64,000 nt of DNA from Bradyrhizobium diazoefficiens (GCF_018129965.1 NZ_JAFCKW010000002.1:62001-126000), one strand, 5' to 3'; counted from the first letter of the stretch, positions 18,206-27,229 are shown. The notes: generated from the letters alone by a model not told the origin. Program-made: numbers and translations.

Positions 18206-18272
18206 GCGCATTTGCGCATGTCGGTGTGCCCGGTCGCGATCCAGATCAGCGCGCCTGCTGCGATCGGGATTA
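18206..18272 (-). pseudogene. tnpB: IS66 TnpB, first about 20 codons only
   Basis: Minus-strand translation IIPIAAGALIWIATGHTDMRK matches the beginning of IS66 TnpB, but the expected start ATG is ATA and the frame runs directly into tnpC sequence at about 18203-18212. The junction lies where both genes carry a GCGCAA/CGCAAG-like stretch, so a short-homology deletion is plausible. Confidence 0.7.
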
Positions 18273-18683
18273 TCGGCGCTCCAGAATGCCGAGCACCCGC
18301 GACAACGCGGCCGCGTCGACGTCAACATCGACGATGATCCGGCGATCATTGCCCAGCTCGATCACCATCCGGCCGCTCGCCGGCGTGGCAGCGGGTATTG
18401 GTAGCGCATCCGGCGATGCTGCCGCGTTCACCACGACCGCTGGCACAAACGTCGGCTTGGGCTGTTCGGCATTCCCACCACTACCCGCGGCGAACAGCCG
18501 CCGCCAAGTCAGCAGCAACGACCGAGATATCCCGTGCCGCCGCGCCGTCGACGAAATCGCCCACGGCGCGTGCATGCTCTCCAGCACGATCTTCAGCTTC
18601 TCGTCGTCCGTCCAACGACGGCGACGGCCGGTCTCGACGACCTCGAGCCGCTCAACCTGAGTACTGAACTTATGGCTGTCCAT
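18270..18683 (-). CDS. tnpA: IS66-family accessory protein TnpA (helix-turn-helix)
   Basis: 137 residues, minus strand, start ATG 18683. RRRRWTDDEKLKIVLESM followed by SSTARRHGISRSLLLTWRR is the helix-turn-helix of the small first protein of IS66-type elements. The C-terminal segment GRMVIELGNDRRIIVDVDVD with VLGILERR is also usual for this group. The gene appears intact, unlike its partners. Without TnpB and full TnpC it has no transposition role here. Confidence 0.85.
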   Translation of the reverse strand: MDSHKFSTQVERLEVVETGRRRRWTDDEKLKIVLESMHAPWAISSTARRHGISRSLLLTWRRLFAAGSGGNAEQPKPTFVPAVVVNAAASPDALPIPAATPASGRMVIELGNDRRIIVDVDVDAAALSRVLGILERR

Positions 18684-18835
18684 AAGTGCTGTTACAAAAC
18701 AATCCGTTCAGCCACACAAGAGGGCCCTCACCGGAGGCAGACTTTGCGGCCGCGCTTGTGAGCATCGCGAAGAAATCGAGCTCATAGGGCGTGTAGATGG
18801 ATGATGCGATGAAAATGTCCAAGACGGAAAGCAGC

Positions 18836-18873
18836 CAAGTTGCGCAGATTACCAGAGCAATCTGCGCAACTTG
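18836..18873. repeat. Perfect 15-bp inverted repeat with an 8-base loop
   Basis: CAAGTTGCGCAGATT at 18836-18850 is exactly mirrored by its complement at 18859-18873. It is 60 bases beyond the stop of the leftward MFS gene and could act as a terminator for it, although no T-run follows on that strand. A recombinase or repressor site is an alternative. Confidence 0.6.
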
Positions 18874-18935
18874 ACATCTCAACTTGCCATCGGTGCTGAA
18901 GTTCGCAAAATATAACGAGTGAGAAACGTATGCGG

Positions 18936-20186
18936 TCAGGTGATTGCTTGCGCGAGCTTTAGCTCTTTAGCTGGACCAAGGGTTAGGACTAGAAGAATAG
19001 CCAACGTCACGGCGCCGACGAGACCATACAATACTATTGAGTAGGACCCGAAGTGATCGAATGCTCCGCCGCCAAGCAGAGCGGCGAGCCCGTATCCAAG
19101 ACAGAAGCAACTATAAACAAAGCTATAAAGCACCGGATAGTCGCGTGTCCCGAAGTAACGGGAGGTCAAGTAAGCGAGAACGTCAACGTCCGAGCCGTAG
19201 CCAAGGCCACATAGGACGCAAGTCAAAATTGCCCAGAAAGCCGAGCCGTCATAGTTCGCCAGTATCAAAGCGGCGAACGCCGGCGGCAAGAACAGCAACG
19301 CCGCAGCAATGCGCGGCGTAAGGCGATCAAGTATAAGTCCGCCGCAGAGACGCCCAATGATTAGGCTCGGACCAGTGATCGCGAAATAAGAAGCGGCTTG
19401 CATTACGGAGAGGCCCGAGTCCCGCATGATTGCTTGGGTGTGGGTCATCAGCATGCCAACGGACGCAGCCGTCATTGTCGCGGCGACGAGAAGTTGCCAG
19501 TATCGTATATCCTTTAAGGCCTCTCGAAGCGGTCGCTTGTCATCGAAGCGGCCATTCGGGTTCACTGGAGTGCCTGCCGAATAGCGCTCCGTGAACTCGG
19601 GGCGGGTTCTCATAAGCCACCAGAGCCCAGGCAATGCCACGAATATGATAATAGCTGCGAGAATGAAGAACGGTGCGCGCCAACCCCAATGTTCAAGGGA
19701 GTAAGCGGAAATCACTGGGCTCATAAAGGCAGCTATTCCGGTGCCGGACAACGCGACCGATAACGCAAGGCCTCGTTGCCTGACAAAGAACCTAGTCACA
19801 GGAGTTGTCCAGACAAGAGGGCTCGCTCCGCCAAGACCCATGCCGACGATTACCCAGCCAAGGTACCACGACCATACATTAGATGTGCACGATCCCAACG
19901 CTACAAGACCCATTGCGAAGATGAGCAGCGAGGTCAGGCCAATGTTCCTTACCCCAAAGCGAGGAACTAGCAGCCCGACGAAAGGGACAGAGGTGAGGAT
20001 TACGAAAAGAGCAATGGTCAAGCCGCCCGAAATCTGTGATCTGCTCCAACCGAACAATTCGCCCAGCGGCTTCATAAGCACCACCAAAGGTCCAAAGTGA
20101 ACGGCATTCATTGTCATGCCGATGAGGCCCACGATTACTAAGGGCCAGCCATAACGCCATTCTCCGATCGATTGATTGCTATTCAT
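18936..20186 (-). CDS. Major facilitator superfamily carrier, oxalate/monocarboxylate type
   Basis: 416 residues, minus strand. The ATG at 20186 (MNSNQSIGEWRYGWPLV) is preferred to the one at 20210 because AGGGAAG precedes it at proper distance. Twelve hydrophobic segments are visible. GWSRSQISGGLTIALF after helix 1 and the loop region VPRFGVRNIG resemble the oxalate:formate antiporter / monocarboxylate porter branch. It is therefore likely to move an organic acid across the inner membrane. It is divergent from the SDR at 20704 across a region with three palindromes, so shared control is likely. Confidence 0.88.
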   Translation of the reverse strand: MNSNQSIGEWRYGWPLVIVGLIGMTMNAVHFGPLVVLMKPLGELFGWSRSQISGGLTIALFVILTSVPFVGLLVPRFGVRNIGLTSLLIFAMGLVALGSCTSNVWSWYLGWVIVGMGLGGASPLVWTTPVTRFFVRQRGLALSVALSGTGIAAFMSPVISAYSLEHWGWRAPFFILAAIIIFVALPGLWWLMRTRPEFTERYSAGTPVNPNGRFDDKRPLREALKDIRYWQLLVAATMTAASVGMLMTHTQAIMRDSGLSVMQAASYFAITGPSLIIGRLCGGLILDRLTPRIAAALLFLPPAFAALILANYDGSAFWAILTCVLCGLGYGSDVDVLAYLTSRYFGTRDYPVLYSFVYSCFCLGYGLAALLGGGAFDHFGSYSIVLYGLVGAVTLAILLVLTLGPAKELKLAQAIT

Positions 20187-20401
20187 CTGCGCGTCTTCCC
20201 TAAGAGCCATATGGCAATTGCATACTGGCTTGTGATGCTTCGAGCGTGGGCTGACGTTCCGATCATCGTCAATTCGAAGTTCCCAGAGAGTAGTTTGAGA
20301 AAATCTATGAATTTCTGGTGTGAAGCTGATGCTCGCTGACGTATCAACGAGTTACGTCGAATGCAGGCGGACTAAAATCAAAGATCTGCGTTGAGATAGG
20401 A

Positions 20402-20424
20402 ATTGTTTGGAGAAGGCAAACAAT
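20402..20424. promoter_or_regulatory. Operator-like palindrome, ATTGTTTG-N7-CAAACAAT
   Basis: Perfect 8-bp arms (20402-20409 and 20417-20424) separated by GAGAAGG. It lies only six bases from the next palindrome in a divergent promoter region. The spacing fits a dimeric repressor or activator; no cognate regulator gene is adjacent. Confidence 0.5.
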
Positions 20425-20429
20425 GATGC

Positions 20430-20446
20430 GCCATCGGTGCGATGGC
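20430..20446. promoter_or_regulatory. Operator-like palindrome, GCCATCG-GTG-CGATGGC
   Basis: Perfect 7-bp arms with a three-base centre. It may bind the same or another regulator than the neighbouring palindrome; together they resemble a compact control point for the divergent carrier and dehydrogenase genes. Confidence 0.5.
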
Positions 20447-20533
20447 ACGAATCAATCAGTCTCCTTCATAGTTTAGAAATTTGAAGCGCCACTTTGAGTA
20501 AGCTTCCAGTGGTTTCAATCGATATATTCGTGC

Positions 20534-20551
20534 AATCAATAGATATTGATT
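20534..20551. promoter_or_regulatory. A+T-rich palindrome, AATCAATA-GA-TATTGATT
   Basis: Perfect 8-bp arms around a two-base centre, about 150 bases upstream of the SDR start. The TTGAT core recalls the sites near 27399 and 35145, so one regulator could see several of these. Confidence 0.45.
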
Positions 20552-20703
20552 CAACGCCCATACTAAAATGCCGATGTTGTAACGATGGCCAAGGTTTAAG
20601 CAAGGATCGTACGAACAAGGAAGGCTCGATCCTCCACAAAGACCGTAACGACGTCGCCAACTCTGGTTTCGCCAACAATGTGAGTCAACATAAGGAAGCG
20701 ATT

Positions 20704-21468
20704 ATGAATAGCGAACGTGGAGGCGCGATAGTTACTGGAGGTGCGAGCGGAATCGGGGAGGCAACGGTCAGGCGCTTGGCGAGCGAGGGTTTTGACGTTC
20801 TTTGCGCCGACAAGAATGCAACGGCGCTGAACTCGCTAAAGGAATCATGGCCCTTGGACAAAGGGCGCATCGTTGTTGCAGAACTCGACGTGACCTCGCC
20901 AGTGCAGGTGGATCACATTGTAGATATTGCTGCGCGTGAATTTGGTTCGATAAACGCGCTTGTGACCTGCGCCGGGATCGGCAACCAGGAACAGTTCGTT
21001 AACACATCAATCGACGACTGGAACAACATTATTGCCGTCAATCTAACAGGGACATTTCTCATAAGTCAGAGCGTGGCGCGGGTTATGATCAAACAGAAAT
21101 TCGGGTCGATAGTAACGATTGCGTCGGCAGCAGGAATTTTTGGCGTGTCCGGTAGATCTGCCTATGGAGCGTCGAAGGGAGGCGTCGTGCTTCTCACGAA
21201 AGTTATGGCCGCTGAGCTTGCATTATTGGGCGTCCGTGCAAACTGCATCGCGCCGGGACCGGTTGATACTAATCTGGCAAAGCAGGTGCAAACAAACGAA
21301 ACGCGCAAAGCATACTACGACGCTATTCCAATGGGACGCTATGGCACAGTGGAAGAGCTGGCTGGGGCTGTATCCTTCCTCGTGGGGCCTGATGCGTCAT
21401 TTATTACAGGCCACATTCTTTCTGTAGACGGTGGGATGGTTTCGTCCGGTCCTCTATTCAAAGTCTAG
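20704..21468 (+). CDS. Short-chain dehydrogenase/reductase
   Basis: 254 residues from ATG 20704 (MNSERGGAIVTGG), with AAGGAAG upstream. TGGASGIGEATVRRL is the cofactor motif, ADKNA after strand two favours NAD, and TIASAAG plus YGASK give the catalytic Ser, Tyr and Lys. NCIAPGPVDTNL and the ending FITGHILSVDGG are standard. It is a classical-length SDR acting on a hydroxyl or keto group. Divergent to the MFS carrier, which suggests that it acts on the imported compound or an early intermediate. Confidence 0.9.
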   Translation: MNSERGGAIVTGGASGIGEATVRRLASEGFDVLCADKNATALNSLKESWPLDKGRIVVAELDVTSPVQVDHIVDIAAREFGSINALVTCAGIGNQEQFVNTSIDDWNNIIAVNLTGTFLISQSVARVMIKQKFGSIVTIASAAGIFGVSGRSAYGASKGGVVLLTKVMAAELALLGVRANCIAPGPVDTNLAKQVQTNETRKAYYDAIPMGRYGTVEELAGAVSFLVGPDASFITGHILSVDGGMVSSGPLFKV

Positions 21469-21758
21469 CAGAGCTTACATTACTCCATCTAGTTGGTGAC
21501 CTTCACAAAGGGATGCGATGGAACGCGCAGGGTAGCGTGATTTTCGCGCGCGACGATTAATTGAGCCAATTGATAAATTGAGCGAATAACTGACCTTATT
21601 GAGAAATTCTGATTGGCTTATCGTTTGCCTCGAACTGTGGCTCGATGTGAGTTAGCGTCGAGGTACTATCCTTTGGAATCTACTTTATGCCGACAGTGCG
21701 TGCAAAGCCAACTGCGCCGCTGTCAATGTCATTCAATCAAAGTCGGGTGAAGGAAATC

Positions 21759-22991
21759 ATGAAGCTGGGGAAATTATTTCGGTCCGGATCGTTTCTTATT
21801 GCCGGCGCCATCATTGCGACAACTGGTGTCGAGGCGCTTGCCCAGAAAAAGTACGATCCGGGTGCGACTGATAAGGAAATCAAGATTGGCAATGTGTCCG
21901 CCTACAGTGGCCCGGCTTCTGCATATGGTATATTAGGAAAGACCTATCAGGCATACTTCGATAAGATTAATGACGAGGGAGGAATCAATGGCCGAAAGAT
22001 TTCTTTCATCTCGTATGATGATGCATACAGTCCTCCGAAAGCGGTAGAGCAAACGCGCAAGCTAGTTGAAAGTGACGAAGTTCTCTTAATCTTCAGCCCC
22101 AATGGAACGCCGACGAACTCTGCAATTCAGAAGTACTTGAATGCGAAAAAGGTCCCCCAGCTGTTTGCGGGCTCCGGCGGAGCCAAATTCAACGACCCGA
22201 AGAACTTTCCTTGGACGATGGGTTGGCAAACGAGTTATCCCGTTGAGGGGCAGGTTTACGGAAAATACTTACTGAAAGAGAAGCCTGACGCTCGAATCGC
22301 CGTTCTTTTCCAGAACGACGATTACGGAAAGGATATGCTCAAGGGACTTCGGCGTGCACTCGGAGAAAGGGCAGCGCACATGATCGTTGCTGAAGACAGC
22401 TACGAGGTCTCCGAGCCAACCATTGATTCGCACGTTGTAAAGTTGAGAGCGAGTGGCGCGAATGTTTTCGTAAACTTTGCCAGCCCGAAATTCGCTGCCC
22501 AGGCGATAAAAAAGGTCGCAGAGCTTGGATGGAGTCCACTGAGCATTGTCAGCAATGTATCGGCTTCTGTGGAAGGAGTTCTGAAACCCGCCGGACTTGC
22601 GGCAGCTGAGGGACTCGTCTCAGCAACCTTTGTAAAAGACACATCTGATCCGCAATGGGCGAATGATCCGGGCGTGAAGACCTATTTCGATTTCCTCGCA
22701 AAGTATATGCCTGGGGTCAACAAGGCCGACTCAGATGTATCTCGTGCTTACGCCAGGGTGCAAACGCTGGTTGAAGTCTTGAAGAACTGTGGCGACAACC
22801 TTACCCGCGAGAATGTGATGAAACAGGCTGCAAATTTGAAGAATTTTCGTACGGAAATGTTGTTGCCCGGAATCACAGTCAACACCAGTCCTACGAACTT
22901 TGCCCCTCTCACCCAACTCCAGCTTATCAAGTTTCGTGAAAATAAGTGGGTGCTGTTCGGAGACGTGCTTGCTGGTGATTCTGATAATTAA
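21759..22991 (+). CDS. Liv-type ABC transporter periplasmic binding protein (second paralogue)
   Basis: 410 residues from ATG 21759 (MKLGKLFRSG), preceded by GAAGGAA; the longer frame from 21687 adds a non-signal extension. The signal peptide ends near VEALAQ; the mature start KKYDPGATDKEIKIGNVSAYSG is almost the same as in the protein at 13023, and both share YDDAYSPPK and QNDD-GKD. Clear paralogues, so a gene duplication within the island or acquisition of two related specificities is likely. The partner permease is presumably livGFHM at 27824-31228 or one outside the window. An ATTGATAAATTGAG motif lies about 180 bases upstream. Confidence 0.9.
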   Translation: MKLGKLFRSGSFLIAGAIIATTGVEALAQKKYDPGATDKEIKIGNVSAYSGPASAYGILGKTYQAYFDKINDEGGINGRKISFISYDDAYSPPKAVEQTRKLVESDEVLLIFSPNGTPTNSAIQKYLNAKKVPQLFAGSGGAKFNDPKNFPWTMGWQTSYPVEGQVYGKYLLKEKPDARIAVLFQNDDYGKDMLKGLRRALGERAAHMIVAEDSYEVSEPTIDSHVVKLRASGANVFVNFASPKFAAQAIKKVAELGWSPLSIVSNVSASVEGVLKPAGLAAAEGLVSATFVKDTSDPQWANDPGVKTYFDFLAKYMPGVNKADSDVSRAYARVQTLVEVLKNCGDNLTRENVMKQAANLKNFRTEMLLPGITVNTSPTNFAPLTQLQLIKFRENKWVLFGDVLAGDSDN

Positions 22992-23186
22992 TCTGCACGT
23001 AGGCTGAATGCCCACGTTCAGGGCGCGCGCCTGATTATGGCTGGGTAACTCCGTGGCTGCTATGGAGGATGGTGATTGCTGGTGGTTGCACTTTCTCCAT
23101 GAGAACAGAATGTAATGCCGGATGCACCACATCCAGGATTTCCAGTGCTGTGATGCACTGACGAAAATGACGAAAGGGATGGAATA

Positions 23187-24254
23187 GTGTCGACGGAAAG
23201 CGGTTTGATAATCCGTGACGTGGCGCAAGCAATTTTTTCCGATCATGCGAATCCGCGGACGATAATCCAGCAAAAGGGCCAAAACTGGAAAGCGCCGCTC
23301 TGGGAGGCCATTGAGCAAAATGGCCTATCATTGTCTTGGATCGACGAGCGCCTTGGAGGTTCGGGTGCTTCGCTTGAGGACGGTTTTGAGCTTGTACAGG
23401 TTGCCGGCTTCTTTGGACTGGCGGTTCCGCTTGTTGAAACAATGTTGGCGGGCTGGCTCCTCGCGCTTGCTGAGCTATCTTCTCCTTCCGGATCAATGAC
23501 GGTGTTGCCCGTCCATCTTCACGACAGGATTCTTGTAAATCCTGATGGGACTATTAGCGGGACAGCGCATGATGTGCCATTCGCTCGAGACTGCGAACAT
23601 TTTGCTGTTCTCACGACTGATTCGAATGGTTCCCAGATCCATCTCGTCAAAACCGCGGACTGCAGAATAGAACAGAAGGACAATTTGGCGGGCGATCCAC
23701 GTGACACCGTCATGCTGCAAAAAGTAATTCCCTCACAATCAGGCGTTGTAGCTAAGAATATTGGCCCGATGGAATTGCGGCTGATGGGCTGCGTAATTCG
23801 GAGTGTCCAGATATCCGGCGCGCTTCAGCGCGTACTTGCCCTAACGGCGCAGTATGCTGGAGAGAGAGTTGCGTTTGGCCGTCCGATCGGAAGATTCCAA
23901 GCCGTTCAAAATAACATAGCTCGATTGGCGGGCGAAGCGGCCGCCGCTAACGCGGCGGCCAAGTCTGCGGCCGATGCCGTTTCCAACACGACAAACTGGG
24001 ATGAGGAAATATTTCTGGAAGTGGCCGCAAGCAAAATCCGATGTGGCGAAGCAGCAGCACATGTTGCTTCAATTTCGCACCAGGTCCATGGCGCTATCGG
24101 ATTTACTCAAGAACACACGCTGCATCGATTTAGTTTGAGAGCATTGGCGTGGCGAGATGACTTTGGAAACGAGGCATCTTGGTCCGTTCTCTTGGGCGAT
24201 AAGATCGTTAGAAATGGTGCCGAACGACTATGGCCTCTGCTGGCAAGTCGATGA
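23187..24254 (+). CDS. Acyl-CoA dehydrogenase, A-type subunit
   Basis: 355 residues, GTG start at 23187. Shorter and more diverged than the other acyl-CoA dehydrogenases. The N- and middle domains are weakly conserved, while the C-terminal AYA-type segment ERVAFGRPIGRFQAVQ and HQVHGAIGFTQEHTLHR are clear. As in the A subunits at 280 and 31302, the FAD motif is present (with QVHGAIG for QTHGGIG) and the GGT-E-I ending is absent. A candidate B partner is the leftward gene at 25142-26305, with a crotonase gene between. The active-site base cannot be assigned from sequence alone. Confidence 0.85.
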   Translation: MSTESGLIIRDVAQAIFSDHANPRTIIQQKGQNWKAPLWEAIEQNGLSLSWIDERLGGSGASLEDGFELVQVAGFFGLAVPLVETMLAGWLLALAELSSPSGSMTVLPVHLHDRILVNPDGTISGTAHDVPFARDCEHFAVLTTDSNGSQIHLVKTADCRIEQKDNLAGDPRDTVMLQKVIPSQSGVVAKNIGPMELRLMGCVIRSVQISGALQRVLALTAQYAGERVAFGRPIGRFQAVQNNIARLAGEAAAANAAAKSAADAVSNTTNWDEEIFLEVAASKIRCGEAAAHVASISHQVHGAIGFTQEHTLHRFSLRALAWRDDFGNEASWSVLLGDKIVRNGAERLWPLLASR

Positions 24255-24301
24255 TCGACTAGGAAATGCGCGCGCAGAATAATCATGAAAGTTTAGTTGG
24301 A

Positions 24302-25087
24302 ATGACTGGTGAGAATCTGGACCTCGGTGTTGAGTACGTTGGGAATATTGCTATTGTCGAGATTCGTCGACCCCCACTGAATTATTTCGACGTTCCCCTC
24401 ATCAAATCGCTTGGCGATGCTCTTGAAGAAATTGACAAGAATTGTCAGATTCGGGCTGTGGTGTTGTGCGCGCAGGGAAAAGCCTTTTGCGCCGGCTCCA
24501 ATCTGGGGGAATCTCGTACAACGCCTGCGCAAGCACCGACCGGCAAATATCGCCACCCTCTCTATGAGGAAGCATTGCGGATTTTTGGGAGCAAGAAGCC
24601 CATTGTTGCTGCGGTACACGGAGCAGCAATAGGTGGCGGGTTGGGACTCGCCCTCTCGGCGGATTTTCGAATCACGTGCCCTGAGGCGCGATTTGCTGCG
24701 AATTTTACCAAGCTTGGATATCATCCAGGCTTTGGCCTAACGGTTACTCTTCCCGACCTCATAGGAAAGAATGCCGCTGAGTTCATGTTTTATACTAGCC
24801 GCAGAATCGACGGCAGAAAGGCAGTCGATATCGGGCTTGCCAATGAGCTCGTGTCGCAAAGCGAGGTTCGCCCGGCCGCCATCAGACTTGCACAGGAGAT
24901 TGCAGAATGTTCGCCGCTTGGGCTGCTATCGACGAGGGAAACAATGCGTCTGGGATTATTAGATAGACTAGAGCATGCCACCCAGCGTGAAGGAGTGCTG
25001 CAGCTGAGACTTCGTTCCACAGAGGACTTCAAGGAAGGGGTCAAGGCAACCGCAGAGAGACGCGTCGCAAACTTTGTCGGCCAATAG
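24302..25087 (+). CDS. Crotonase-family protein lacking both hydratase glutamates
   Basis: 261 residues from ATG 24302 (MTGENLDLGVEYV); an in-frame ATG at 24266 would add 12 residues, and neither ribosome site is decisive. The crotonase core is clear: FCAGSNLGES for the oxyanion hole and AAIGGGLGLALSADFRI. Where hydratases have Glu144 and Glu164 this protein has Gly (GGGLG) and Thr (FAANFTKLG), so simple hydration is unlikely. Family precedent allows isomerase, hydrolase, retro-Claisen or ring-opening chemistry. It sits directly behind the A-type acyl-CoA dehydrogenase. Confidence 0.87.
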   Translation: MTGENLDLGVEYVGNIAIVEIRRPPLNYFDVPLIKSLGDALEEIDKNCQIRAVVLCAQGKAFCAGSNLGESRTTPAQAPTGKYRHPLYEEALRIFGSKKPIVAAVHGAAIGGGLGLALSADFRITCPEARFAANFTKLGYHPGFGLTVTLPDLIGKNAAEFMFYTSRRIDGRKAVDIGLANELVSQSEVRPAAIRLAQEIAECSPLGLLSTRETMRLGLLDRLEHATQREGVLQLRLRSTEDFKEGVKATAERRVANFVGQ

Positions 25088-25141
25088 AAAAGTCGTGCCG
25101 CACACTACTCCGACAATCGTTATTGTACGCTCCTGCTATTT

Positions 25142-26305
25142 CTAGCGAAGGCCAAGTCCGCGTGCGATAATTCCTCGCAGGATTTCCGTCGTTCCACCTT
25201 GGATCGTGAACTTGGGAGCGGTCGCCAATGCATACTCAAGCATTTCATCGAGCAATAGCGTTTTGCCATTGCTGCGGTCTATTAGAGAAGCGATAGACCG
25301 CACATTGTTAGGCAGTTCTTGTTCCCAGATGGTACCCAGATCCTTCACAATGGAGGACTCGACTGTCGGTTCTTGTCCCGCTTCGAGCATTCCGGCGATC
25401 GATACAGACATTCGCCGGAGTGTATGTAGCTGCGCGACAAGCTTACCGACTCCCTCTTTGGCTCGAGAGTCGCAATCTGGCCCGAGTATCTTCACCAATT
25501 CATCAAGCACATAGTACGTTTCTAGGAAACGCTCAGGACCTGAGCGTTCATAAGCCAGCTCTGTAGTTGCCTGTTTCCATGCGTTATCGATCTCACCAAT
25601 TAGGTGATCTTCAGCTACGAATACCTCTTGAAAGGAGACTTCGTTAAAGTCATGCCCGCCGTTCATCTGCTGAATGTCGCCGCAAGTGATTCCAGTCGTT
25701 TTCATATCGATGAGAAACGACGTAAGGCCATGACGGCGGTTTTCTTTCGTCGCCGGTGAGGTACGAAATAGTCCAATCATATAATCTGCAGAGTGGCCAT
25801 TTGTTGTCCACGTCTTCGTACCGTTCAATACCCAGCCGCCATTGACCTTCATCGCTTTTGCACGAGCTGCAAAAAGATCTGAGCCGGAATTTGGTTCGCT
25901 CAGCCCGATACAAAATTGGAGCTCGCCTCGAACGATACGGGGCAGGATGCTTTGTTTGATATGCTCGGCAGCATACTTTATCAGGGTTGGTCCGCTTTGC
26001 CGATCGGCTGTGAAATAATGTCGAACAGGTGCGTTCGCGATTCTGAATTCTTCGGTCAAAACGTATCGCTCGAGAAAGCTTCTTTCGCGACCGCCGTATT
26101 GTTTGGGCCAGGTCATTCCAATCCAACCCTTTTCGGCAACGCGGCGAGCGAAAGATCGAGCATCGGCACCTTCGTTCTTTCGCGGATAGCGCGGATCAAA
26201 CGACCCTCGCTCGATCTCCTGGGCGAGAAAAGCACGCGCTTCCCGACGCAGATCCTGGCAGACGGGGGGAAGCCGAATGGGATCAAAGACGAGTTCATTG
26301 GTCAT
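25142..26305 (-). CDS. Acyl-CoA dehydrogenase, B-type subunit
   Basis: 387 residues, minus strand, ATG 26305. The N-terminal part includes WPKQYGGRERSFLERYVL, the middle domain FCIGLSEPNSGSDLFAARAKA and VLNGTKTWTTNGHSADY. The C-terminus is FTIQGGTTEILRGIIARGLGLR, while the Q-x-H-G-G motif is lacking, as in the B subunits at 1407 and 32449. It is convergent with the crotonase and A-type dehydrogenase genes to its left, so the presumed pair is split between strands. The alternative is a homomeric enzyme of the same broad family. Confidence 0.9.
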   Translation of the reverse strand: MTNELVFDPIRLPPVCQDLRREARAFLAQEIERGSFDPRYPRKNEGADARSFARRVAEKGWIGMTWPKQYGGRERSFLERYVLTEEFRIANAPVRHYFTADRQSGPTLIKYAAEHIKQSILPRIVRGELQFCIGLSEPNSGSDLFAARAKAMKVNGGWVLNGTKTWTTNGHSADYMIGLFRTSPATKENRRHGLTSFLIDMKTTGITCGDIQQMNGGHDFNEVSFQEVFVAEDHLIGEIDNAWKQATTELAYERSGPERFLETYYVLDELVKILGPDCDSRAKEGVGKLVAQLHTLRRMSVSIAGMLEAGQEPTVESSIVKDLGTIWEQELPNNVRSIASLIDRSNGKTLLLDEMLEYALATAPKFTIQGGTTEILRGIIARGLGLR

Positions 26306-26425
26306 GGTATCGTATCCCGGGCGCCGATTGCATTCCGTTTCGAGATGCGCAGCAGCAAAATGAGAGATCTGCCTGAGCGAACTGGTTTGCGCGCTCAGGC
26401 TTCTGAAGGAACGCAGACAGAGCTG

Positions 26426-27229
26426 TTAACGGCCCGTGAACTTTGGCTTCCGCTTGTCTAAGAAGGCTTGAGCGCCTTCTTTGTGGTCCGCTGTTTTCAT
26501 GGTGAGTGCCTCGTAGGCGAGTGAGGCGTCCATCGCTTGATTGAAGTGCTGCCGTACCGCGATGTTTACTGTCGCCTTGGTATATTTGACTGCCCAAGGC
26601 GGCAATGACGCGAGCTCCTCGGCTATCTTTATTGCCTTTGGCAGAACTTCGTTTGCAGGCACCGAGTAATTGACCAGATTGATCCGCTCGGCTTCATCAC
26701 CGGTCGCAAGGAGGCCGCGCATTAGATAGTCTTTGGCCCGCGAAGGCCCAATCAGAAGGGGCCAAATGATTGAACCGCCGTCTCCTGCTGAGACGCCGAC
26801 GCGAACGTGAGGATCGCCGATACGGCCTTCTTTAGCCATAACGGTTATATCGCAGAATAGAGCCAACGTGGCGCCGAGACCGATTGCGTCACCATTGATG
26901 GCGGCAATAATAGGCTTCTGTACTTCGAGAATATTATTCAGAAGGCGGCGCCCGTGGGTCGGAAGTTCAAGCGCCAGCCTGTTTCCTTCATCTGTTCCTG
27001 CTCGATCAGCAAGGCGTTTAAGGTCGCCTCCTGAGGAGAAGGCCGCACCCTTTCCCGTGAGGACAATGACCTGAACAGATGGATCGTCTTGTAGTACGAG
27101 CCAAATGTGATCGAGTTCTGCATGAAGCTCACGATTAATGGCATTGCGAGCATCTGGGCGATTGATAGTTACGATCGCTACGCCGCCTTTTTTCTCGACG
27201 ATCAACTCTTTGTAGTTAGCGTCATTCAT
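26426..27229 (-). CDS. Crotonase-family enoyl-CoA hydratase/isomerase, non-canonical active site
   Basis: 267 residues, minus strand, ATG 27229. The fold is evident from NRPDARNAINRELHAEL, FSSGGDLKRLADRAG and GDAIGLGATLALFCDIT. The two catalytic glutamate positions of hydratases are Thr (GLGAT) and His (DPHVRVG), so the reaction is not predicted to be standard hydration. The C-terminal EGAQAFLDKRKPKF is usual. It is transcribed in the same direction as the B-type acyl-CoA dehydrogenase, 120 bases upstream of it, probably as one operon. Confidence 0.88.
   Translation of the reverse strand: MNDANYKELIVEKKGGVAIVTINRPDARNAINRELHAELDHIWLVLQDDPSVQVIVLTGKGAAFSSGGDLKRLADRAGTDEGNRLALELPTHGRRLLNNILEVQKPIIAAINGDAIGLGATLALFCDITVMAKEGRIGDPHVRVGVSAGDGGSIIWPLLIGPSRAKDYLMRGLLATGDEAERINLVNYSVPANEVLPKAIKIAEELASLPPWAVKYTKATVNIAVRQHFNQAMDASLAYEALTMKTADHKEGAQAFLDKRKPKFTGR

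Larger units (their letters stand above)
17620..18695. mobile_element. Remnant of an IS66-family insertion sequence with an internal deletion
   Basis: Minus-strand order tnpA, tnpB fragment, tnpC C-terminus, as in IS66 elements but with most of tnpB and the first part of tnpC missing. The left end begins GTAAGCATTCGGTGAG (17620), typical for the family. A GTTAC at 18691-18695 is the best candidate for the other end, but the inverted repeats match only loosely and I found no target duplication. A full element would be about 2.5 kb; this is about 1.1 kb and cannot transpose by itself. Confidence 0.8.
20187..20703. other. Divergent control region between the MFS and SDR genes
   Basis: About 517 bases without a gene. 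It contains three palindromes (20402-20424, 20430-20446, 20534-20551) listed separately, and the ribosome site AAGGAAG before 20704. The open frame reaching upstream of the SDR to 20494 is judged noncoding. Confidence 0.55.

Noticed and set aside
18670..18882. 70-codon hydrophobic frame between the IS66 remnant and MFS gene
   Set aside because: Crosses the perfect hairpin and has no convincing start; hydrophobicity alone is weak evidence.
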